Below, piece after piece: positions 32,358 to 42,202 of a DNA stretch of 64,000 nt. A program made the translations under genes and the position numbers. Below the pieces are notes generated by a model that was not told where the DNA came from, searched no databases, and was given only the letters and a program-made list of their open reading frames with translations. Location of the stretch: the NCBI GenBank assembly GCA_036867785.1, contig CP145420.1:992001-1056000 (forward strand). The letters run 5' to 3'. The stretch comes from Plasmodiophora brassicae (Eukaryota; Endomyxa: Phytomyxea; Phytomyxea; Plasmodiophorida). Position 1 is the stretch's first letter. Each line of letters starts with the position of its first letter.

Positions 32358-33281
32358 ATGACGACAGGAACCATCGATCTGAACGTGGCCAATATGGCGC
32401 TCCAGCGTCGTGTCCGCTGCTTCAAGCCAGCTGCGTTAACTCTTTCCTTGACCTTCCTTCTGATCGGTCTATGCAACGGGATTGAATACGTTTTTGTGGC
32501 CGATGTTGCCACTGGGTACGTGGAGTGCGGCGAAGCCATTGATGAAGATCGTGTTTGCCTGCACGGCGCTCAAGATCTCGTGCGGACGGCCGGCTTCAGG
32601 CCGCATGAACAAGAAGGCTCCTGTTTCTACTGCTATGTAGGCAACGTCGTTCCTGAAGACCTGACCCTGCTCAGGGACTTCATGGCCTTGGTGAATCCGG
32701 TATACTACCCTCGCCGCGTGTAATCGATACTGGACTGACGATCACTGGCGCCCGCGCGCGCAACAGGACATTGACTGGGTGCCAGACGCAAAGAATTTTG
32801 TCAACAATTACAATCTTCGGGAGAGACATTTCGAGTACAATTACCGGCTTCTTGAGTTGGCCCATCGCTACAACGTGAGCCGGCTCCTTTTGTCTATGGG
32901 GTACTTCCTGCCACTTCCAACGACAGATGCACCTGCCATACGCGGTGTCCCACTGTACGTAAGCTTGGAAGCACATTGTTACTACTTCATCTAACTCCAC
33001 ACTGCAGGTCTGACGACGTCTGTTCCATCTGCCTACAACCGTGCACGAGGATTGACCATATCGCAAAGCTATCGTGCAGCCATCTCTACCATATGGACTG
33101 TCTCATCGGCTGGCTTAAAGAAGGACAACGCGCTTGCCCAATCTGCAGAAAAGACATAAAGGTCGAGTGGTTTATCCCAGTGCGATTTCCTAACGGGATT
33201 CCGGACCATGATGTCGAGGAAGTTGTTCGCGTCTGGGCAAGCGCGTTGGCCCCGGGACACGGGACGTCGCTTGACGCGTAA
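32358..33281 (+). CDS. RING-H2 finger protein with N-terminal hydrophobic segment
   Basis: The ATG at 32358 opens MTTGTIDLNVANMALQRRVR with a membrane-type segment (ALTLSLTFLLIGLCNGIEYV). The exon continues SFYCYVG-like sequence and DFMALVNPVYYPRR. An intron of about 50 nt (GTGTAATCG...CAACAG) leads to DIDWVPDAKNFVNNYNLRE and LLELAHRYNVSRLLLSMGY. A second intron (GTACGTAAGC...CTGCAG) leads to the RING: CSICLQPC, CSHLYHMDC and CPICRKDI, with spacing of a C3H2C3 RING-H2 domain. It ends WASALAPGHGTSLDA. Probably a membrane-associated ubiquitin E3 ligase. This copy looks whole; the copy at 41355 is degenerate. Confidence 0.65.
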
Positions 33282-33427
33282 GCGCCCCAACTCCCAAGCG
33301 ACATTGCAGAATCCCCTGGATCAGCGCGTCGCAATGGAATACATTATGCGCGTCTCTACGTCCCAATATCGTGCCGGAGATGACCTACGAGCAGCAACAA
33401 CAGCCAAACGCCTTTCAGGGGTGCACG

Positions 33428-34423
33428 TTAGCTGGTCACCTTGAACCACTTCATGGCGTGCACTAATATAATATTACTACATATATACATCAAGGCCTGC
33501 CGCACAGCACGGCCAACCGCCCAGCGTCCGTCGCTATAATGTCTGAGTTTAGATCGGGCCAAAGCCTTCGAGCAGGGGAGGACGTTGCGAGCCACTGGAT
33601 CGCTCCGGGCCCTTGCGGAAATGTTGCACTCGCCACGACGAGATCTCTCGAGATGGCGGTAGGGGAGTTCCACCACGTAATTCACACAAGTGCCTGCGCT
33701 CCGCCGTACCAGCATGATTCGGTCGTCGCGGACATGCCCTGAATATCGTTCGTATTTACACGTTTCCATCGCCCTGCTCTGGTCAAAACCTGAGACGTAC
33801 CAGCATTCCGTACCCGCCTGACAGATCGAATGCAAGGATTGTAGTGTGTTCACAATGAAACGTGGCTGCCGTCGTCCAGGTGGCGTTGGGATTCCATCGC
33901 AGCCGGCCTGCAGCTGAACGGGATGCAGACCAGCTGCAGGGAGGACGCAGGACGATTCCTGTGCAGCAGCCGATTCCACGGCGCCAGTGTACGCTGCTGG
34001 TAAGAGGTTGGTACGATCAGTACGCGGCCGTCAGGAAACAGCTCCCGAAGTACCCCTTCACAGCCATCTGCAATGATGTTCGTGTCACGCTGCCAATGCA
34101 GATTCAACTCATGTTGCCCTTGTTCACGCATAGGGGATGTCTTGACCGTTCGCTTGTCCGCCAGCTTCGAACCGCAAGGGCACCCGGAATGAGCATGTCT
34201 TCCTGTTACGAATCCGTCAAAGAGCAGATCATGTCCGCGTCGAGGAGAAACACTATGTTGTCGGCGTGCAGAACATTAACGTCCGCAGGGATGGAGAAGT
34301 TGGTAAGATGCGAATAACGAGACCTGCACGCTACTGGCTGAACATCATTCTTCAACGAAGGAAACAGAGTCTCCAGGTACGCCCGCAAGTGGCCGCAGTT
34401 GTCGACGACGTCGCAGACTTGTG
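33428..34423 (-). pseudogene. Possible GT49-like glycosyltransferase gene, copy A
   Basis: Minus-strand frames read CDVVDNCGHLRAYLETLFPS, SRYSHLTNFSIPADVNVLHA and NIVFLLDADM, then REQGQHELNLHWQRDTNIIA and GVLRELFPDGRVLIVPTSYQ. A YVSGFDQSRAMETCKYERY and DDRIMLVRR region follows. A hydrophobic strand ending LDADM (a DxD metal site) followed about 60-80 residues later by VLIVPT resembles LARGE/B4GAT1-type (GT49) enzymes. That is a weak, by-eye match. Frames shift repeatedly and not all shifts look like introns, and the 5' part is caught in palindrome IR2, so this copy is probably not functional. The family call is tentative. Confidence 0.3.
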
Positions 34424-34922
34424 TAACCTCGGCGTACACATTTGCGTCAATAGTTTCTTTCGTCATCTTCGGACCGCAAGGGCATCCGGAATGAGCATGT
34501 CTTGTTATGAATCCGCCAAAGAACAGATCATGTCCGTTACTCAAGTCTGCGACGTCGTCGACAACTGCGGCCACTTGCGGGCGTACCTGGAGACTCTGTT
34601 TCCTTCGTTGAAGAATGATGTTCAGCCAGTAGCGTGCAGGTCTCGTTATTCGCATCTTACCAACTTCTCCATCCCTGCGGACGTTAATGTTCTGCACGCC
34701 GACAACATAGTGTTTCTCCTCGACATGATCTGCTTTTGACGGATTCGTAACCGGAAGACTCATTCCGGGCGCCCTTGCGGTTCGAAGCTGGCGGACAAGC
34801 GAACGGTCAAGACATCCCCTATGCGTGAACAAGGGCAGCACGAGTTCAACCTGCATTGGCAGCGTGACACGATCGTCATTGCAGATGGCTGTGAAGGGGT
34901 ACTTCGGGAGCTGCTTCCTAAC
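34026..34922. repeat. Inverted repeat IR2 (two arms of about 0.4 kb)
   Basis: The left arm (about 34026-34423) and right arm (about 34538-34922) are near-perfect reverse complements with a spacer of about 115 nt. The spacer contains a third, short plus-orientation copy of a piece of the left arm (the segment around GAATGAGCATGTCT). Both arms carry the glycosyltransferase-like segment. In copy B only a remnant persists (about 42900-43030): two arms of about 50 nt with little between. Confidence 0.85.
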
Positions 34923-35215
34923 GGCCTCCACATTTAAGTCCTTGAGCAAGAAGTTCATGTTTCATCTCGTCCCAGCGATTTCGGTGCATTAGAGCAGTAA
35001 CGCTGTACCGTCCAGAGTGAGAGAAGTGGTGCACGCGAAACGTACTCGTTAATACCCTTGTACACGAGCAGGAACCCACCGAATCCGTTTTCTGCTGTAG
35101 CACAAAACCCCAGTCTTGCGATTGGGTTGGAATTCCACCCATTCAGCTTAATGGTCTCGTTCTTATGACAGAAAGGGCACTTAATCCCGGAAGTAGCATT
35201 TCGAGGAGAAAGCAT
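34918..35215 (-). pseudogene. Zinc-ribbon-like segment, copy A
   Basis: Starts MLSPRNATSGIKCPFCHKNE and continues KLNGWNSNPIARLGFCATAE, then GFGGFLLVYKG. After a possible short intron it reads ALMHRNRWDEMKHELLAQGL. A CxxC knuckle followed by a Gly/Phe-rich stretch looks like half of a zinc ribbon. The same segment is kept in copy B (43063-43317). It may be the first exon of the glycosyltransferase-like gene that follows on this strand, or a separate gene. Confidence 0.3.
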
Positions 35216-35648
35216 AATGGTACAAACGTTTCACCAAACTTACAGAACGGATCTGGCGGGAAAATGCCGTTCAGGGCTCGGCGGAGCGGTATCAGAACTC
35301 TGTGGGTCAGAACCAGAGCGTCCGGAAATTCGCTGGTATTCCTGTGGCTGGAAAAAACTCATGCATTGCAGTGGTTGAGCCCGCTGTGCAGCGTCCTTGG
35401 TATCATGAGCTGCCTTGGTCGGAACACCGATGCCTTTGCGGACGCCCCCTGCCTCCCTCTCTCGTCGGTGCCGCGTCATCCTGCCACTTCGCAAGTTTCA
35501 AAGCGAGCGCGATCAGCGGGTGACTGCACACGACTGGGTCACGAACAGCCACGGACATCAATGCGCGAGCGCAATGGTACCTCGTCAAGGCCAACGAATA
35601 TTAGTAGCCAGGCATCGGGCATGTTTAAGGTTGCACCAGTGAGCAGGC
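35216..35648. other. Spacer after duplication copy A
   Basis: Plus-strand frames (for example GQNQSVRKFAGIPVAGKNSC) are open for 70-200 residues but have no recognised motif. They may include upstream exons of the gene at 35649. Nothing firm can be assigned. Confidence 0.25.
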
Positions 35649-36604
35649 ATGGACGATATTGGCCGATCAGTCATGGTGTTGGTAGTGGTGCCCAGAAACA
35701 ACGGCAGTGCTGTCGCCAGCGGACACCGGGAACCTGTGAAGATCGCCACGGAGTCCGCCACGGAGTCCGTATCCACCATGACGGCGCCGAGCTGTGAAGT
35801 TACTGCACCGCCCTATTCCCTGAAGGTCAAGAGGATCAATGGCCAGCGTCATGTGGTGGTCCGCGTCGTCCTTCACAGAGTCCCGCCCCATCATATCAAG
35901 TACATGGACCCGCCGTTGAACATGCCCCCGGGATGACGTCCTAACCTCTCGTTACCACGTAGGTATGAGCCGACACAGGAACGTCTGGTCGTGACCACGC
36001 TGGGGCACACCAAGAAATTCGTGCTGGATGTCCCGTATCCCGATGGCGTCCGCGTCGTTGTCGGCGACAACCCAGAAGCGCAATTCGAGTGTACGTTTCG
36101 GGTTTCGCGATTGTACCCGTGTGCCGACATTTTGTGGTTCAACAGATGGGATCCTGACGGCACAGCTCCCGATCGAAGGCGAGGTTGCGCGTCCACCCAG
36201 GGACAAGCCGGAGAAACGGGCGAAATCCCCGCCTGCGGCTCCTGTTGCGCCGGTCAAGCCCGCCAAGGTCAAGAAACCGAAGAAGCCGTTTGTCGTCAAG
36301 GACACGGCGCTGAAGCTCGTGGACGAAATCGCTGGCGCCGAAGAAAGGGCTGTCGAGGAGAAGCTGGCGAAAGATGCCGAGAAGCAGACCGCCCTAGAGC
36401 AACGCTCCGCCGAGCGCGCCGAGAAGGAAGAGCGCCGTCAAAAGTTTAAGGTAGGACTATTGGGGCGGCAACTCGTGTTCCCAGCGTATTGATGGCATTG
36501 CAGGCGGCGGCGAAAGCCGAACTTAAGGCACGAATCTCCAGGCGTCGTGCGGAACAGGACGAGCCATGCGCCGCCCTTCCGAAACGAAAGAAGAGCGCGC
36601 GCTA
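35649..36604 (+). CDS. Unidentified protein, beta-rich N half and charged coiled-coil tail
   Basis: A start at 35649 (MDDIGRSVMVLVVVPRNNGS) is likely. The frame runs PPYSLKVKRINGQRHVVVRV and HHIKYMDP; an intron of about 48 nt (GTTGAAC...CACGTAG) then gives PYEPTQERLVVTTLGHTKKF and VLDVPYPDGVRVVVGDNPEA. A further intron leads to LPIEGEVARPPRDKPEKRAK and a long Glu/Lys/Ala helix (EERAVEEKLAKDAEKQTALE). After a last GTAGGA...TTGCAG intron comes AAAKAELKARISRRRAEQ, with a stop near 36604. The middle beta-strands vaguely recall CS/p23-like domains as in PIH1 proteins; I do not assign that. It lies inside the palindrome-rich region but is single copy. Confidence 0.5.
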
Positions 36605-36784
36605 ATCCCAGCAATACAGGTCTGCGGTTGAGATCGATCGTATTCCACTGGTATTCGCTGCCTGCATGTGGAGTGACTGCTGGTGCACACCGTCACAACA
36701 TGGATGAGTGGCCTGTGGCCACTGAACCTGGGACAGGCGGTCCCAGACGCGTTCATTGCGCTCGATCGTCGGAGCGGGCACGTT

Positions 36785-37822
36785 ATGGCGTCCCTCGATG
36801 GCGCGTTTGAAGTGATCTCGGAACGTCCGGCGCCGAGCTCGAACAAGAAAGGGAAGAAGGGCGGCTCGCGTGACGACAAGCGCCGCCTGAGCGACGAGGA
36901 GTTCGAGCGCGCCCTGCAGGCCCAGCAACGGAAGAAGAGCGTCTCGCTGGTCGAAGTCATGCAGTCCATCGAGAATTACCACGTCGGTGATGGCGTTGCC
37001 GATACGAAGCCGTCGAACGCTGACGACGCCTGTTAGTTCTGCGACGACCCGTACGCCGTCTGCGCCGAGTTCTTCGGCACCTACATCTTCCTGTTCGCCA
37101 CAACGCTCGCCGTCACGTACTCCGGCGGCCAGGTCTTCAACATCGGCACGAGCTATGGCCTGACACTCGCCGTGGTCATCTTCATCACGGGCCCCATCAG
37201 CGGTACGTCTTTGAACACACACCAGCTGTGTCGCTGTCGGTGCTCAAGGTCCTTCCTGGCTGCAGGCGGGCACATTAACCCGGCGGTAACGTTCGCGCTG
37301 ACGCTCCATCGCATTCTGGACTGGAAGATGGCGCTGTACTACGTTGCGGCTCAGTTGCTGGGTGCCGTCTGTGGCGTTGCGACCGCGTACGGCATCTCGG
37401 ACGAACTCATCGGCAGCATCTTCGTCAACGAGAGAGTGTCGCCGGCCGCCGGGTTCTTCGGCGAGGCCATCGGCACGTTCGTCCTGGTCCTGACTGTGTA
37501 CGCGACGGCCGTCCACACAGGCAAGGGCGAAACGTCGCGTACGAAGGAGATCCACAATGGCCTGGCGCCGTTCGTGATCGGGCTGGCCGTCTGGGCGATG
37601 CATTTCTCGTTGGTCGGCGTCACCGGCTGCGGTATCAACCCGGCCCGCTTCTTCGGCACTGCCGTGGTCCTGAACCGCTGGAACGGCTACGAATGGGTCT
37701 ACATCATCGGGCCGCTGTTCGGCGCCCTGATGACGTTCCCGGTCCAGAAGGTCCTGTACCGCGCCGCGTCGGAGGCTTCACGCGACGCAGCGGACGCCGA
37801 ATGCCAAGACGACCAAGTCTGA
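36785..37822 (+). CDS. Aquaporin / major intrinsic protein
   Basis: ATG at 36785 (MASLDGAFEVISERPAP) begins a long charged cytosolic leader (KKGKKGGSRDDKRRLSDEEF). A 42-nt intron ending GCCTGTTAG must be removed to avoid an in-frame stop; it joins HVGDG to FCDDPYAVCAEFFGTYIF. A second intron (GTACGT...GCTGCAG) joins GPISG to the first NPA loop GHINPAVTFALTLHRIL. The second loop is GCGINPARFFGTAVV. Six membrane helices and both half-helices are present, ending GALMTFPVQKVLYRAA. The Arg after the second NPA (NPAR) that narrows the pore is conserved, as in water channels. The unusually long N-terminal extension suggests regulation by phosphorylation or binding. Confidence 0.88.
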
Positions 37823-38001
37823 ACTCACCTGAGGACCTCACGACCCTCGCAGCATGCATCACAACCCATTCGTTCGAGACATACACCGACCGTCGCCAGT
37901 GTCGCAAACTTGCACGGAGCGTTTCACAGCGCTCGGGATGGGGATTGTCGGCGCGTGGCACGCGTACCTATTCCTGGCGCGGTGTCCGCGTCCGGGTGCA
38001 G

Positions 38002-38660
38002 TCTGCAGCTCCGCACAGTGACGGTTCGTCCGTGCCGCGCAGCGACTGGTACAGTAGCAGCGTTTTTACTATGTATTCTTCTCGGGGACGGACGGCGATG
38101 CATCGCCGCCAGTGCCGGTGCTGCGCGGGCTGGACGAGTTCCGCTTCAGGAGCAGCGTCTGCGCCCTGTTCAGCGATTGCCTGGCGGTGCGAACCGATTT
38201 CGGTGGTCCGACACCCGCTGACGCGGGGGAATCGGACTCCGAATCGGATGCGGCGTCCCAGGCCGACGCGCTCTTCGTCGCCGTCGCTCCTCCTCCGCCT
38301 GCCGGCGCTTCCTCCACCGTCTCCAGCTTCTGTTCCGCGTTGTTGTTGAAGTCGACAAGGCGGTAGAGCGCCTTGGCATCGACGACCGCGTTGTCAGGGA
38401 CCTTGTTGTTCCTGGCGATTCGGACGCTGCCGGGCGACGAGATGCCCAACGGGCGCAGGTTCCCATTGGACAGCAACGAGTTGGCGAGCGTGACCGCCTC
38501 CTGCTCATCACAGGGCTGGTTCTTGGCGATACAGCTCCCGACTCTCCGACTTGCGGTAGATGTACTCCTTGGCGGGGACGATGATGTACTCGAAGCACTC
38601 CAGGACCCCGTGGATCAGCGTGTCTGACAGGTCAGCGAACATTGGGATCTGGCGAATCAT
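38002..38660 (-). pseudogene. Partial detached copy of the tandem CNG channel 3' end
   Basis: Nearly identical to 43342 onwards: it carries the Ser/Ala-rich C-terminal tail (SVRTARQSLNRAQTLLLKRN) to the same stop, then jumps at a common CAGCTCCCGA/CTCCGACTTGCGG junction to the region matching 44309-44425. About 430 bp of the parent, including part of the second cNMP-binding domain, is absent, and the copy then fades near 38660. It lacks a start and the membrane region, so it cannot encode a channel. The parent junction point lies immediately next to duplication copy B. Confidence 0.85.
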
Positions 38661-39233
38661 TGAATGTGCAAGCAGCGCTGTTCACCCAGAGAAATTGGGG
38701 CGTTTACACAAGTGGAGCAGGTTGCGTTGTCTTCGTACGTCGTGCGTTGGCCCATGCCGACATGGGCGTCGGCGACGTCGGCATGGACGCAAGCAGGGCA
38801 TGAAGGCGCATCACGACGTCGGCGACTTGGGGCATCTGGCGACGACACGCCCCTGGCCAAGAGGGGCAAGGCGTCCAGTAGGCCATGTTATGTGGAATAC
38901 GGCTCCGTTGGCCCATGGCGCTGGTCACAGGCGACTTCGGCGTGCAGGCAGGCACGAGCGACAGGTCGTCCTATCACTTTGCCGAGACCGGTCTCGATCC
39001 CGCAGCGACCCTTTCTGTGACGATCCTATCGAAGTACTGTAATCAGTTCGTTATATATCATCAGGCGTCGACTCTTGCGTCCGGCCGCCCCCCGACACAC
39101 GTGCGGGCACTACCGTGTTTGTCGGCGCTCCAGCCGTTTGGGAAGCAGATATTGCCTCCTCGTCCTTGCCCGCCATCGCGTTGCCTGTTCCGCCGCGCGT
39201 TCCCGGTATGCTCGTAGCATTTCCGCACCGGTG
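38661..39233. other. Spacer between channel copy and IR3
   Basis: Contains a short imperfect palindrome near 38756-38795 (CCGACATGGGCGTCGG-like). Reading frames are open but featureless. No gene supported. Confidence 0.35.
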
Positions 39234-39250
39234 CATGCCGACTCATTCGG

Positions 39251-40104
39251 TTGGCCAAGGTGTTGACAGCCAAGCTCGCGATCGTGGTGATGGTTGGATC
39301 CAGAGCACATGCCGGCGTGGAATGGGTCCTATTTTGGTTACACAGCACAGTCTCCCTTGCGGCGTCAGCGTACCCGGTACCGCCAATCGTTGTCAGTTTC
39401 ATTTTGGAAAGGATGCAGTTGCCATCGAGCGTCGTCGAGCATCTTCGCGGAAACGCGGGGCGGCGCGCCGCGTCAAGCTTCGATAATGTCGAGATTACGA
39501 TCGAAAATGACACTGGGCGTGCGACGATAGCCGTCCAGCATGCCAATTATATCGAGCTGGTCGCCACTGGAACCCCGACGGCGGGGCGGAACCCGTTACC
39601 TGCGTACGCAGGTAAACCTATACACGCCATCATCAGGTTGTTATATTCACGTTCTGCTATGCAGCACCCGCCGTGTCCTTCACGGCGGGAAACAAGACGC
39701 TGACGGCACACAAGATCAAATTCTATGTTCGGCAGCTTCTAGGCGAGCGGACAGTGGCCGCCCTGATCAAGCGGCCCAAAGGCGCCTGGGTCCTGAAAAA
39801 GGCAGCTGACGTCAACGGTTTGTCATCCCGTCTGCAAACGTCAAGGCGACGGCCTTTTTGAGGTAACTGGTCACGTACAGTGCCGGTAGCCGTGTACCGC
39901 CTGGTTCGACGCCTGCGAGGTTTGTCCGTCAAGTTCGAGCTCAATCCGATATTCTTGGGCAACAGGTCCACCTCGTTTCGTAATATCATGATCATGGACC
40001 TCGATAACCTATCCATCGTCCTGAGAAGCATCGGCGGTGGCAGTCGGTTAATTCCGTGTTATGGAGACAATAGTCGTCCGTCGTGTCGTCTCCTGACATC
40101 TTAA
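39251..40104 (+). CDS. Unidentified duplicated gene, IR3 left-arm copy
   Basis: Probably several exons. Coding-like pieces are a hydrophobic start (LTAKLAIVVMVGSRAHAGVE), then LPSSVVEHLRGNAGRRAASS and VEITIENDTGRATIAVQHAN. After an intron near 39575-39610 come AHKIKFYVRQLLGERTVAAL and WVLKKAADVNGLSSRLQ, and then VYRLVRRLRGLSVKFELNPI with MDLDNLSIVLRSIGG. The first piece could be a signal peptide. No family is recognised. Substitutions relative to the other arm are mostly conservative (KFYVRQLLGE versus KVFVRQLVDE), which hints that both have been under selection. Confidence 0.35.
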
Positions 40105-40201
40105 CCGACTGCCGAAGCCGTCGGTTGCCGTGGACGTTTATTCAAACTGCGCGGCTGCGCGACCCCCGTCGCGGCCGTGCCATAACATATCCGTGGTGAA
40201 T

Positions 40202-41074
40202 TTATGACCGGTCCAGGGGGATAGTACTGACGTGATCAGCCCAGCTGGGCATTTGAAGGCTGGCTTGCTGCTCGCCGCCGATGCTTGACAGGACAATGGA
40301 TAGGTTATCGCAGTCTATGATCGCGATTTTACGGAACGAGGTGGACTTGCTGCCCAACATAATCGCCTGTAGTTCGTCCTTGAACGACAAACCTCGCAGG
40401 CGTCGAACCATGCGGTACACGACTATCGGCACTGTACGTGACCAGTTACCTCAAAAAGGCCATCGCCTTGACATTTGCAGACGGGATGACAAACCGTTAA
40501 CGTCAGCTGCCTTTTTGAGGACCCATCCCTCCGGCCGCTTGACCAGGGCGGCCACCGTCCGCTCGTCCACGAGCTGGCGAACAAAGACTTTTATCTGGTG
40601 TGCCGTCAGCACCCTGTTTCCCGCCGAGAACGACACGGCGGGTGCTGCATAGCAGAACGTGAATATAACCACCTGATGATGGCGTGTATAGCGTTACCTG
40701 TGTACGCAGGTAACGGGTTCCGCCCCGCCGTCGGAATTCCAGAGGCGACCAGCTCGATATAATTGGCATGCTGGACGGCTATCGTCGCACGCCCAGTGTC
40801 ATTTTCGATCGTAATCTCGACATTATCGAAGCTTGACGCGGCGCGCCGCCCCGCGTTTCCGCGAAGATGCTCGACGACGCTCGATGGCAACTGCATCCTT
40901 TCCAAAATGAAACTGACAACGATTGGCGGTACCGGGTACGCTGACGCCGCAAGGGAGACTGTGCTGTGTAACCAAAATAGGACCCATTCCACGCCGGCAT
41001 GTGCTCTGGATCCGACCATCACCACGATCGCGAGCTTGGCTGTCAACACCTTGGCCAACCGAATGAGTCGGCAT
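40202..41074 (-). CDS. Unidentified duplicated gene, IR3 right-arm copy
   Basis: The mirror copy of the gene at 39251. Pieces in order on the minus strand are LTAKLAIVVMVGSRAHAGVE, VEITIENDTGRATIAVQHAN, AHQIKVFVRQLVDERTVAAL, WVLKKAADVNGLSSRLQ, and VYRMVRRLRGLSFKDELQAI with IDCDNLSIVLSSIGG. The predicted exon set is the same. The two copies converge on the IR3 spacer, so their 3' ends face each other. Start and splice sites are unresolved. Confidence 0.35.
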
Positions 41075-41354
41075 GGTCCTACATAGGTACATAGGTATTT
41101 GGTTACACATCGCAGTCTCCCTTGCGGCGTCAGCGTATCCGGTACTGCCAGATTCATTTTGGATATGGATTGCAGTCGCCATCAAGCGCTATTTAGCGGA
41201 CTATTAATAGCGGAAACCGGCCGCCTGACGCCGCGGCATGCGCACGGCACCCCCATCTCTGCCATAATTGCTTGCGCCGTCTGCGTTCTGTGAAACGGAA
41301 CCTTGTTTTCCGTTCGAACCACGCTTTGTATCGAGCCGTACCATGGCGCCGCGC

Positions 41355-42170
41355 ATGACGACAGGGATAATCGATCTGAACGAGCTCATAGCGCTTTAGT
41401 GGGGCCGTTGTTGTCATTGGGTACGTGGACTGCGATCTAGCCATTGATGAAGACCGTGTTCGACAGCACGGCGCCCAAGATCTCGTGCAACCCGGCCGGC
41501 CTCACGCCGCATGAACAAGAAGACTCCTGTTTCTACCGCGCTATGTAGGCAGCGTCGTTCCTGAAGACCTCACCCTGCTCAGGGACTTCATGGACTTGGT
41601 GAATCCGGTATACTACCCTCGCCGCGCGCATGTAATCGATACTGGACTGATGCCCGCGCGCACAACAGGACATTGACTGGGTGCCAATCGCAAAGGACTT
41701 TGTCAACCATATTCTCCGGGAGCGACCTTTCGAGTACAATTACCGGCTTCTTGAATTGGCCCACCGCTACAACGTGAGCCGGCTCATTTTGTCTATGGGG
41801 TACTACCTGAAACTTCCAACGACAGAGGCACCTGCCATACGCGGTGTTCCACTGTACGATTGGCAGCACGTTGTTACTGCTTCATCTTACCCCACGCTGC
41901 AGGTCTGATGACGTCTGTGCCATCTGCCTAGAACCGTGCACGAGGATTTACCATCTCGCAAAGCTGTCAAATTGCAGCCATCTCTACCATATGAACTGTA
42001 TCGTCGGCTGTGTTAGGACAACAGGCTTGCCCAATGTGCAGGACAGACATGAAGGTCGATTGGTTTATCCCAGTGCCATATCCTAACGGGATTTCCGGAA
42101 CATGATGTCGAGGAAGTTGTACGCGCCTGGAACAGCGCGTTGACCCCGAGACACTGGACGTGATTTGACG
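41355..42170 (+). pseudogene. Degenerate RING-H2 gene, copy B
   Basis: The counterpart of the gene at 32358. Recognisable blocks are LRERPFEYNYRLLELAHRYN, APAIRGVPL and the RING start CAICLEPCTRIYHLAKL with CSHLYHMNC. The N-terminal hydrophobic exon is shortened relative to copy A, and the frame is lost inside the RING, so the CPIC half is read out of phase (GLPNVQDRHE). It is a decayed duplicate. Confidence 0.6.
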
Positions 42171-42202
42171 CGTAACCGCCCTAAGCGACATTGCAGAAAG
42201 CC

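Larger units (their letters stand above)
32184..35225. repeat. Direct duplication, copy A (about 3.0 kb)
   Basis: Starts at AGCGGACTATTAATAGCGG and ends near GAGAAAGCATAATGGTAC. A diverged, shorter copy B in the same orientation lies at 41190-43336. Contents: a RING-H2 gene on the plus strand, a possible glycosyltransferase gene on the minus strand interrupted by palindrome IR2, and a zinc-ribbon-like segment. Copy B lacks most of the palindrome centre and has many small differences. Confidence 0.85.
39234..41074. repeat. Large inverted repeat IR3 (two arms of about 0.8 kb)
   Basis: The left arm (39234-40039) and right arm (40273-41074) are reverse complements with a 230-nt spacer. The outer end is CATGCCGACTCATTCGG and its complement. 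The arms are identical or nearly so in the outer 350 bp and diverge noticeably toward the centre, where both keep corresponding frames open. A 90-nt fragment of the same sequence recurs in plus orientation at about 41100-41190. Confidence 0.87.

Noticed and set aside
34918-35215. Zinc-ribbon-like segment as an IS1-type transposase N terminus
   Set aside because: Only one CxxC knuckle is visible, there is no DDE region nearby, and it is simply repeated in copy B with the rest of the duplicated segment.
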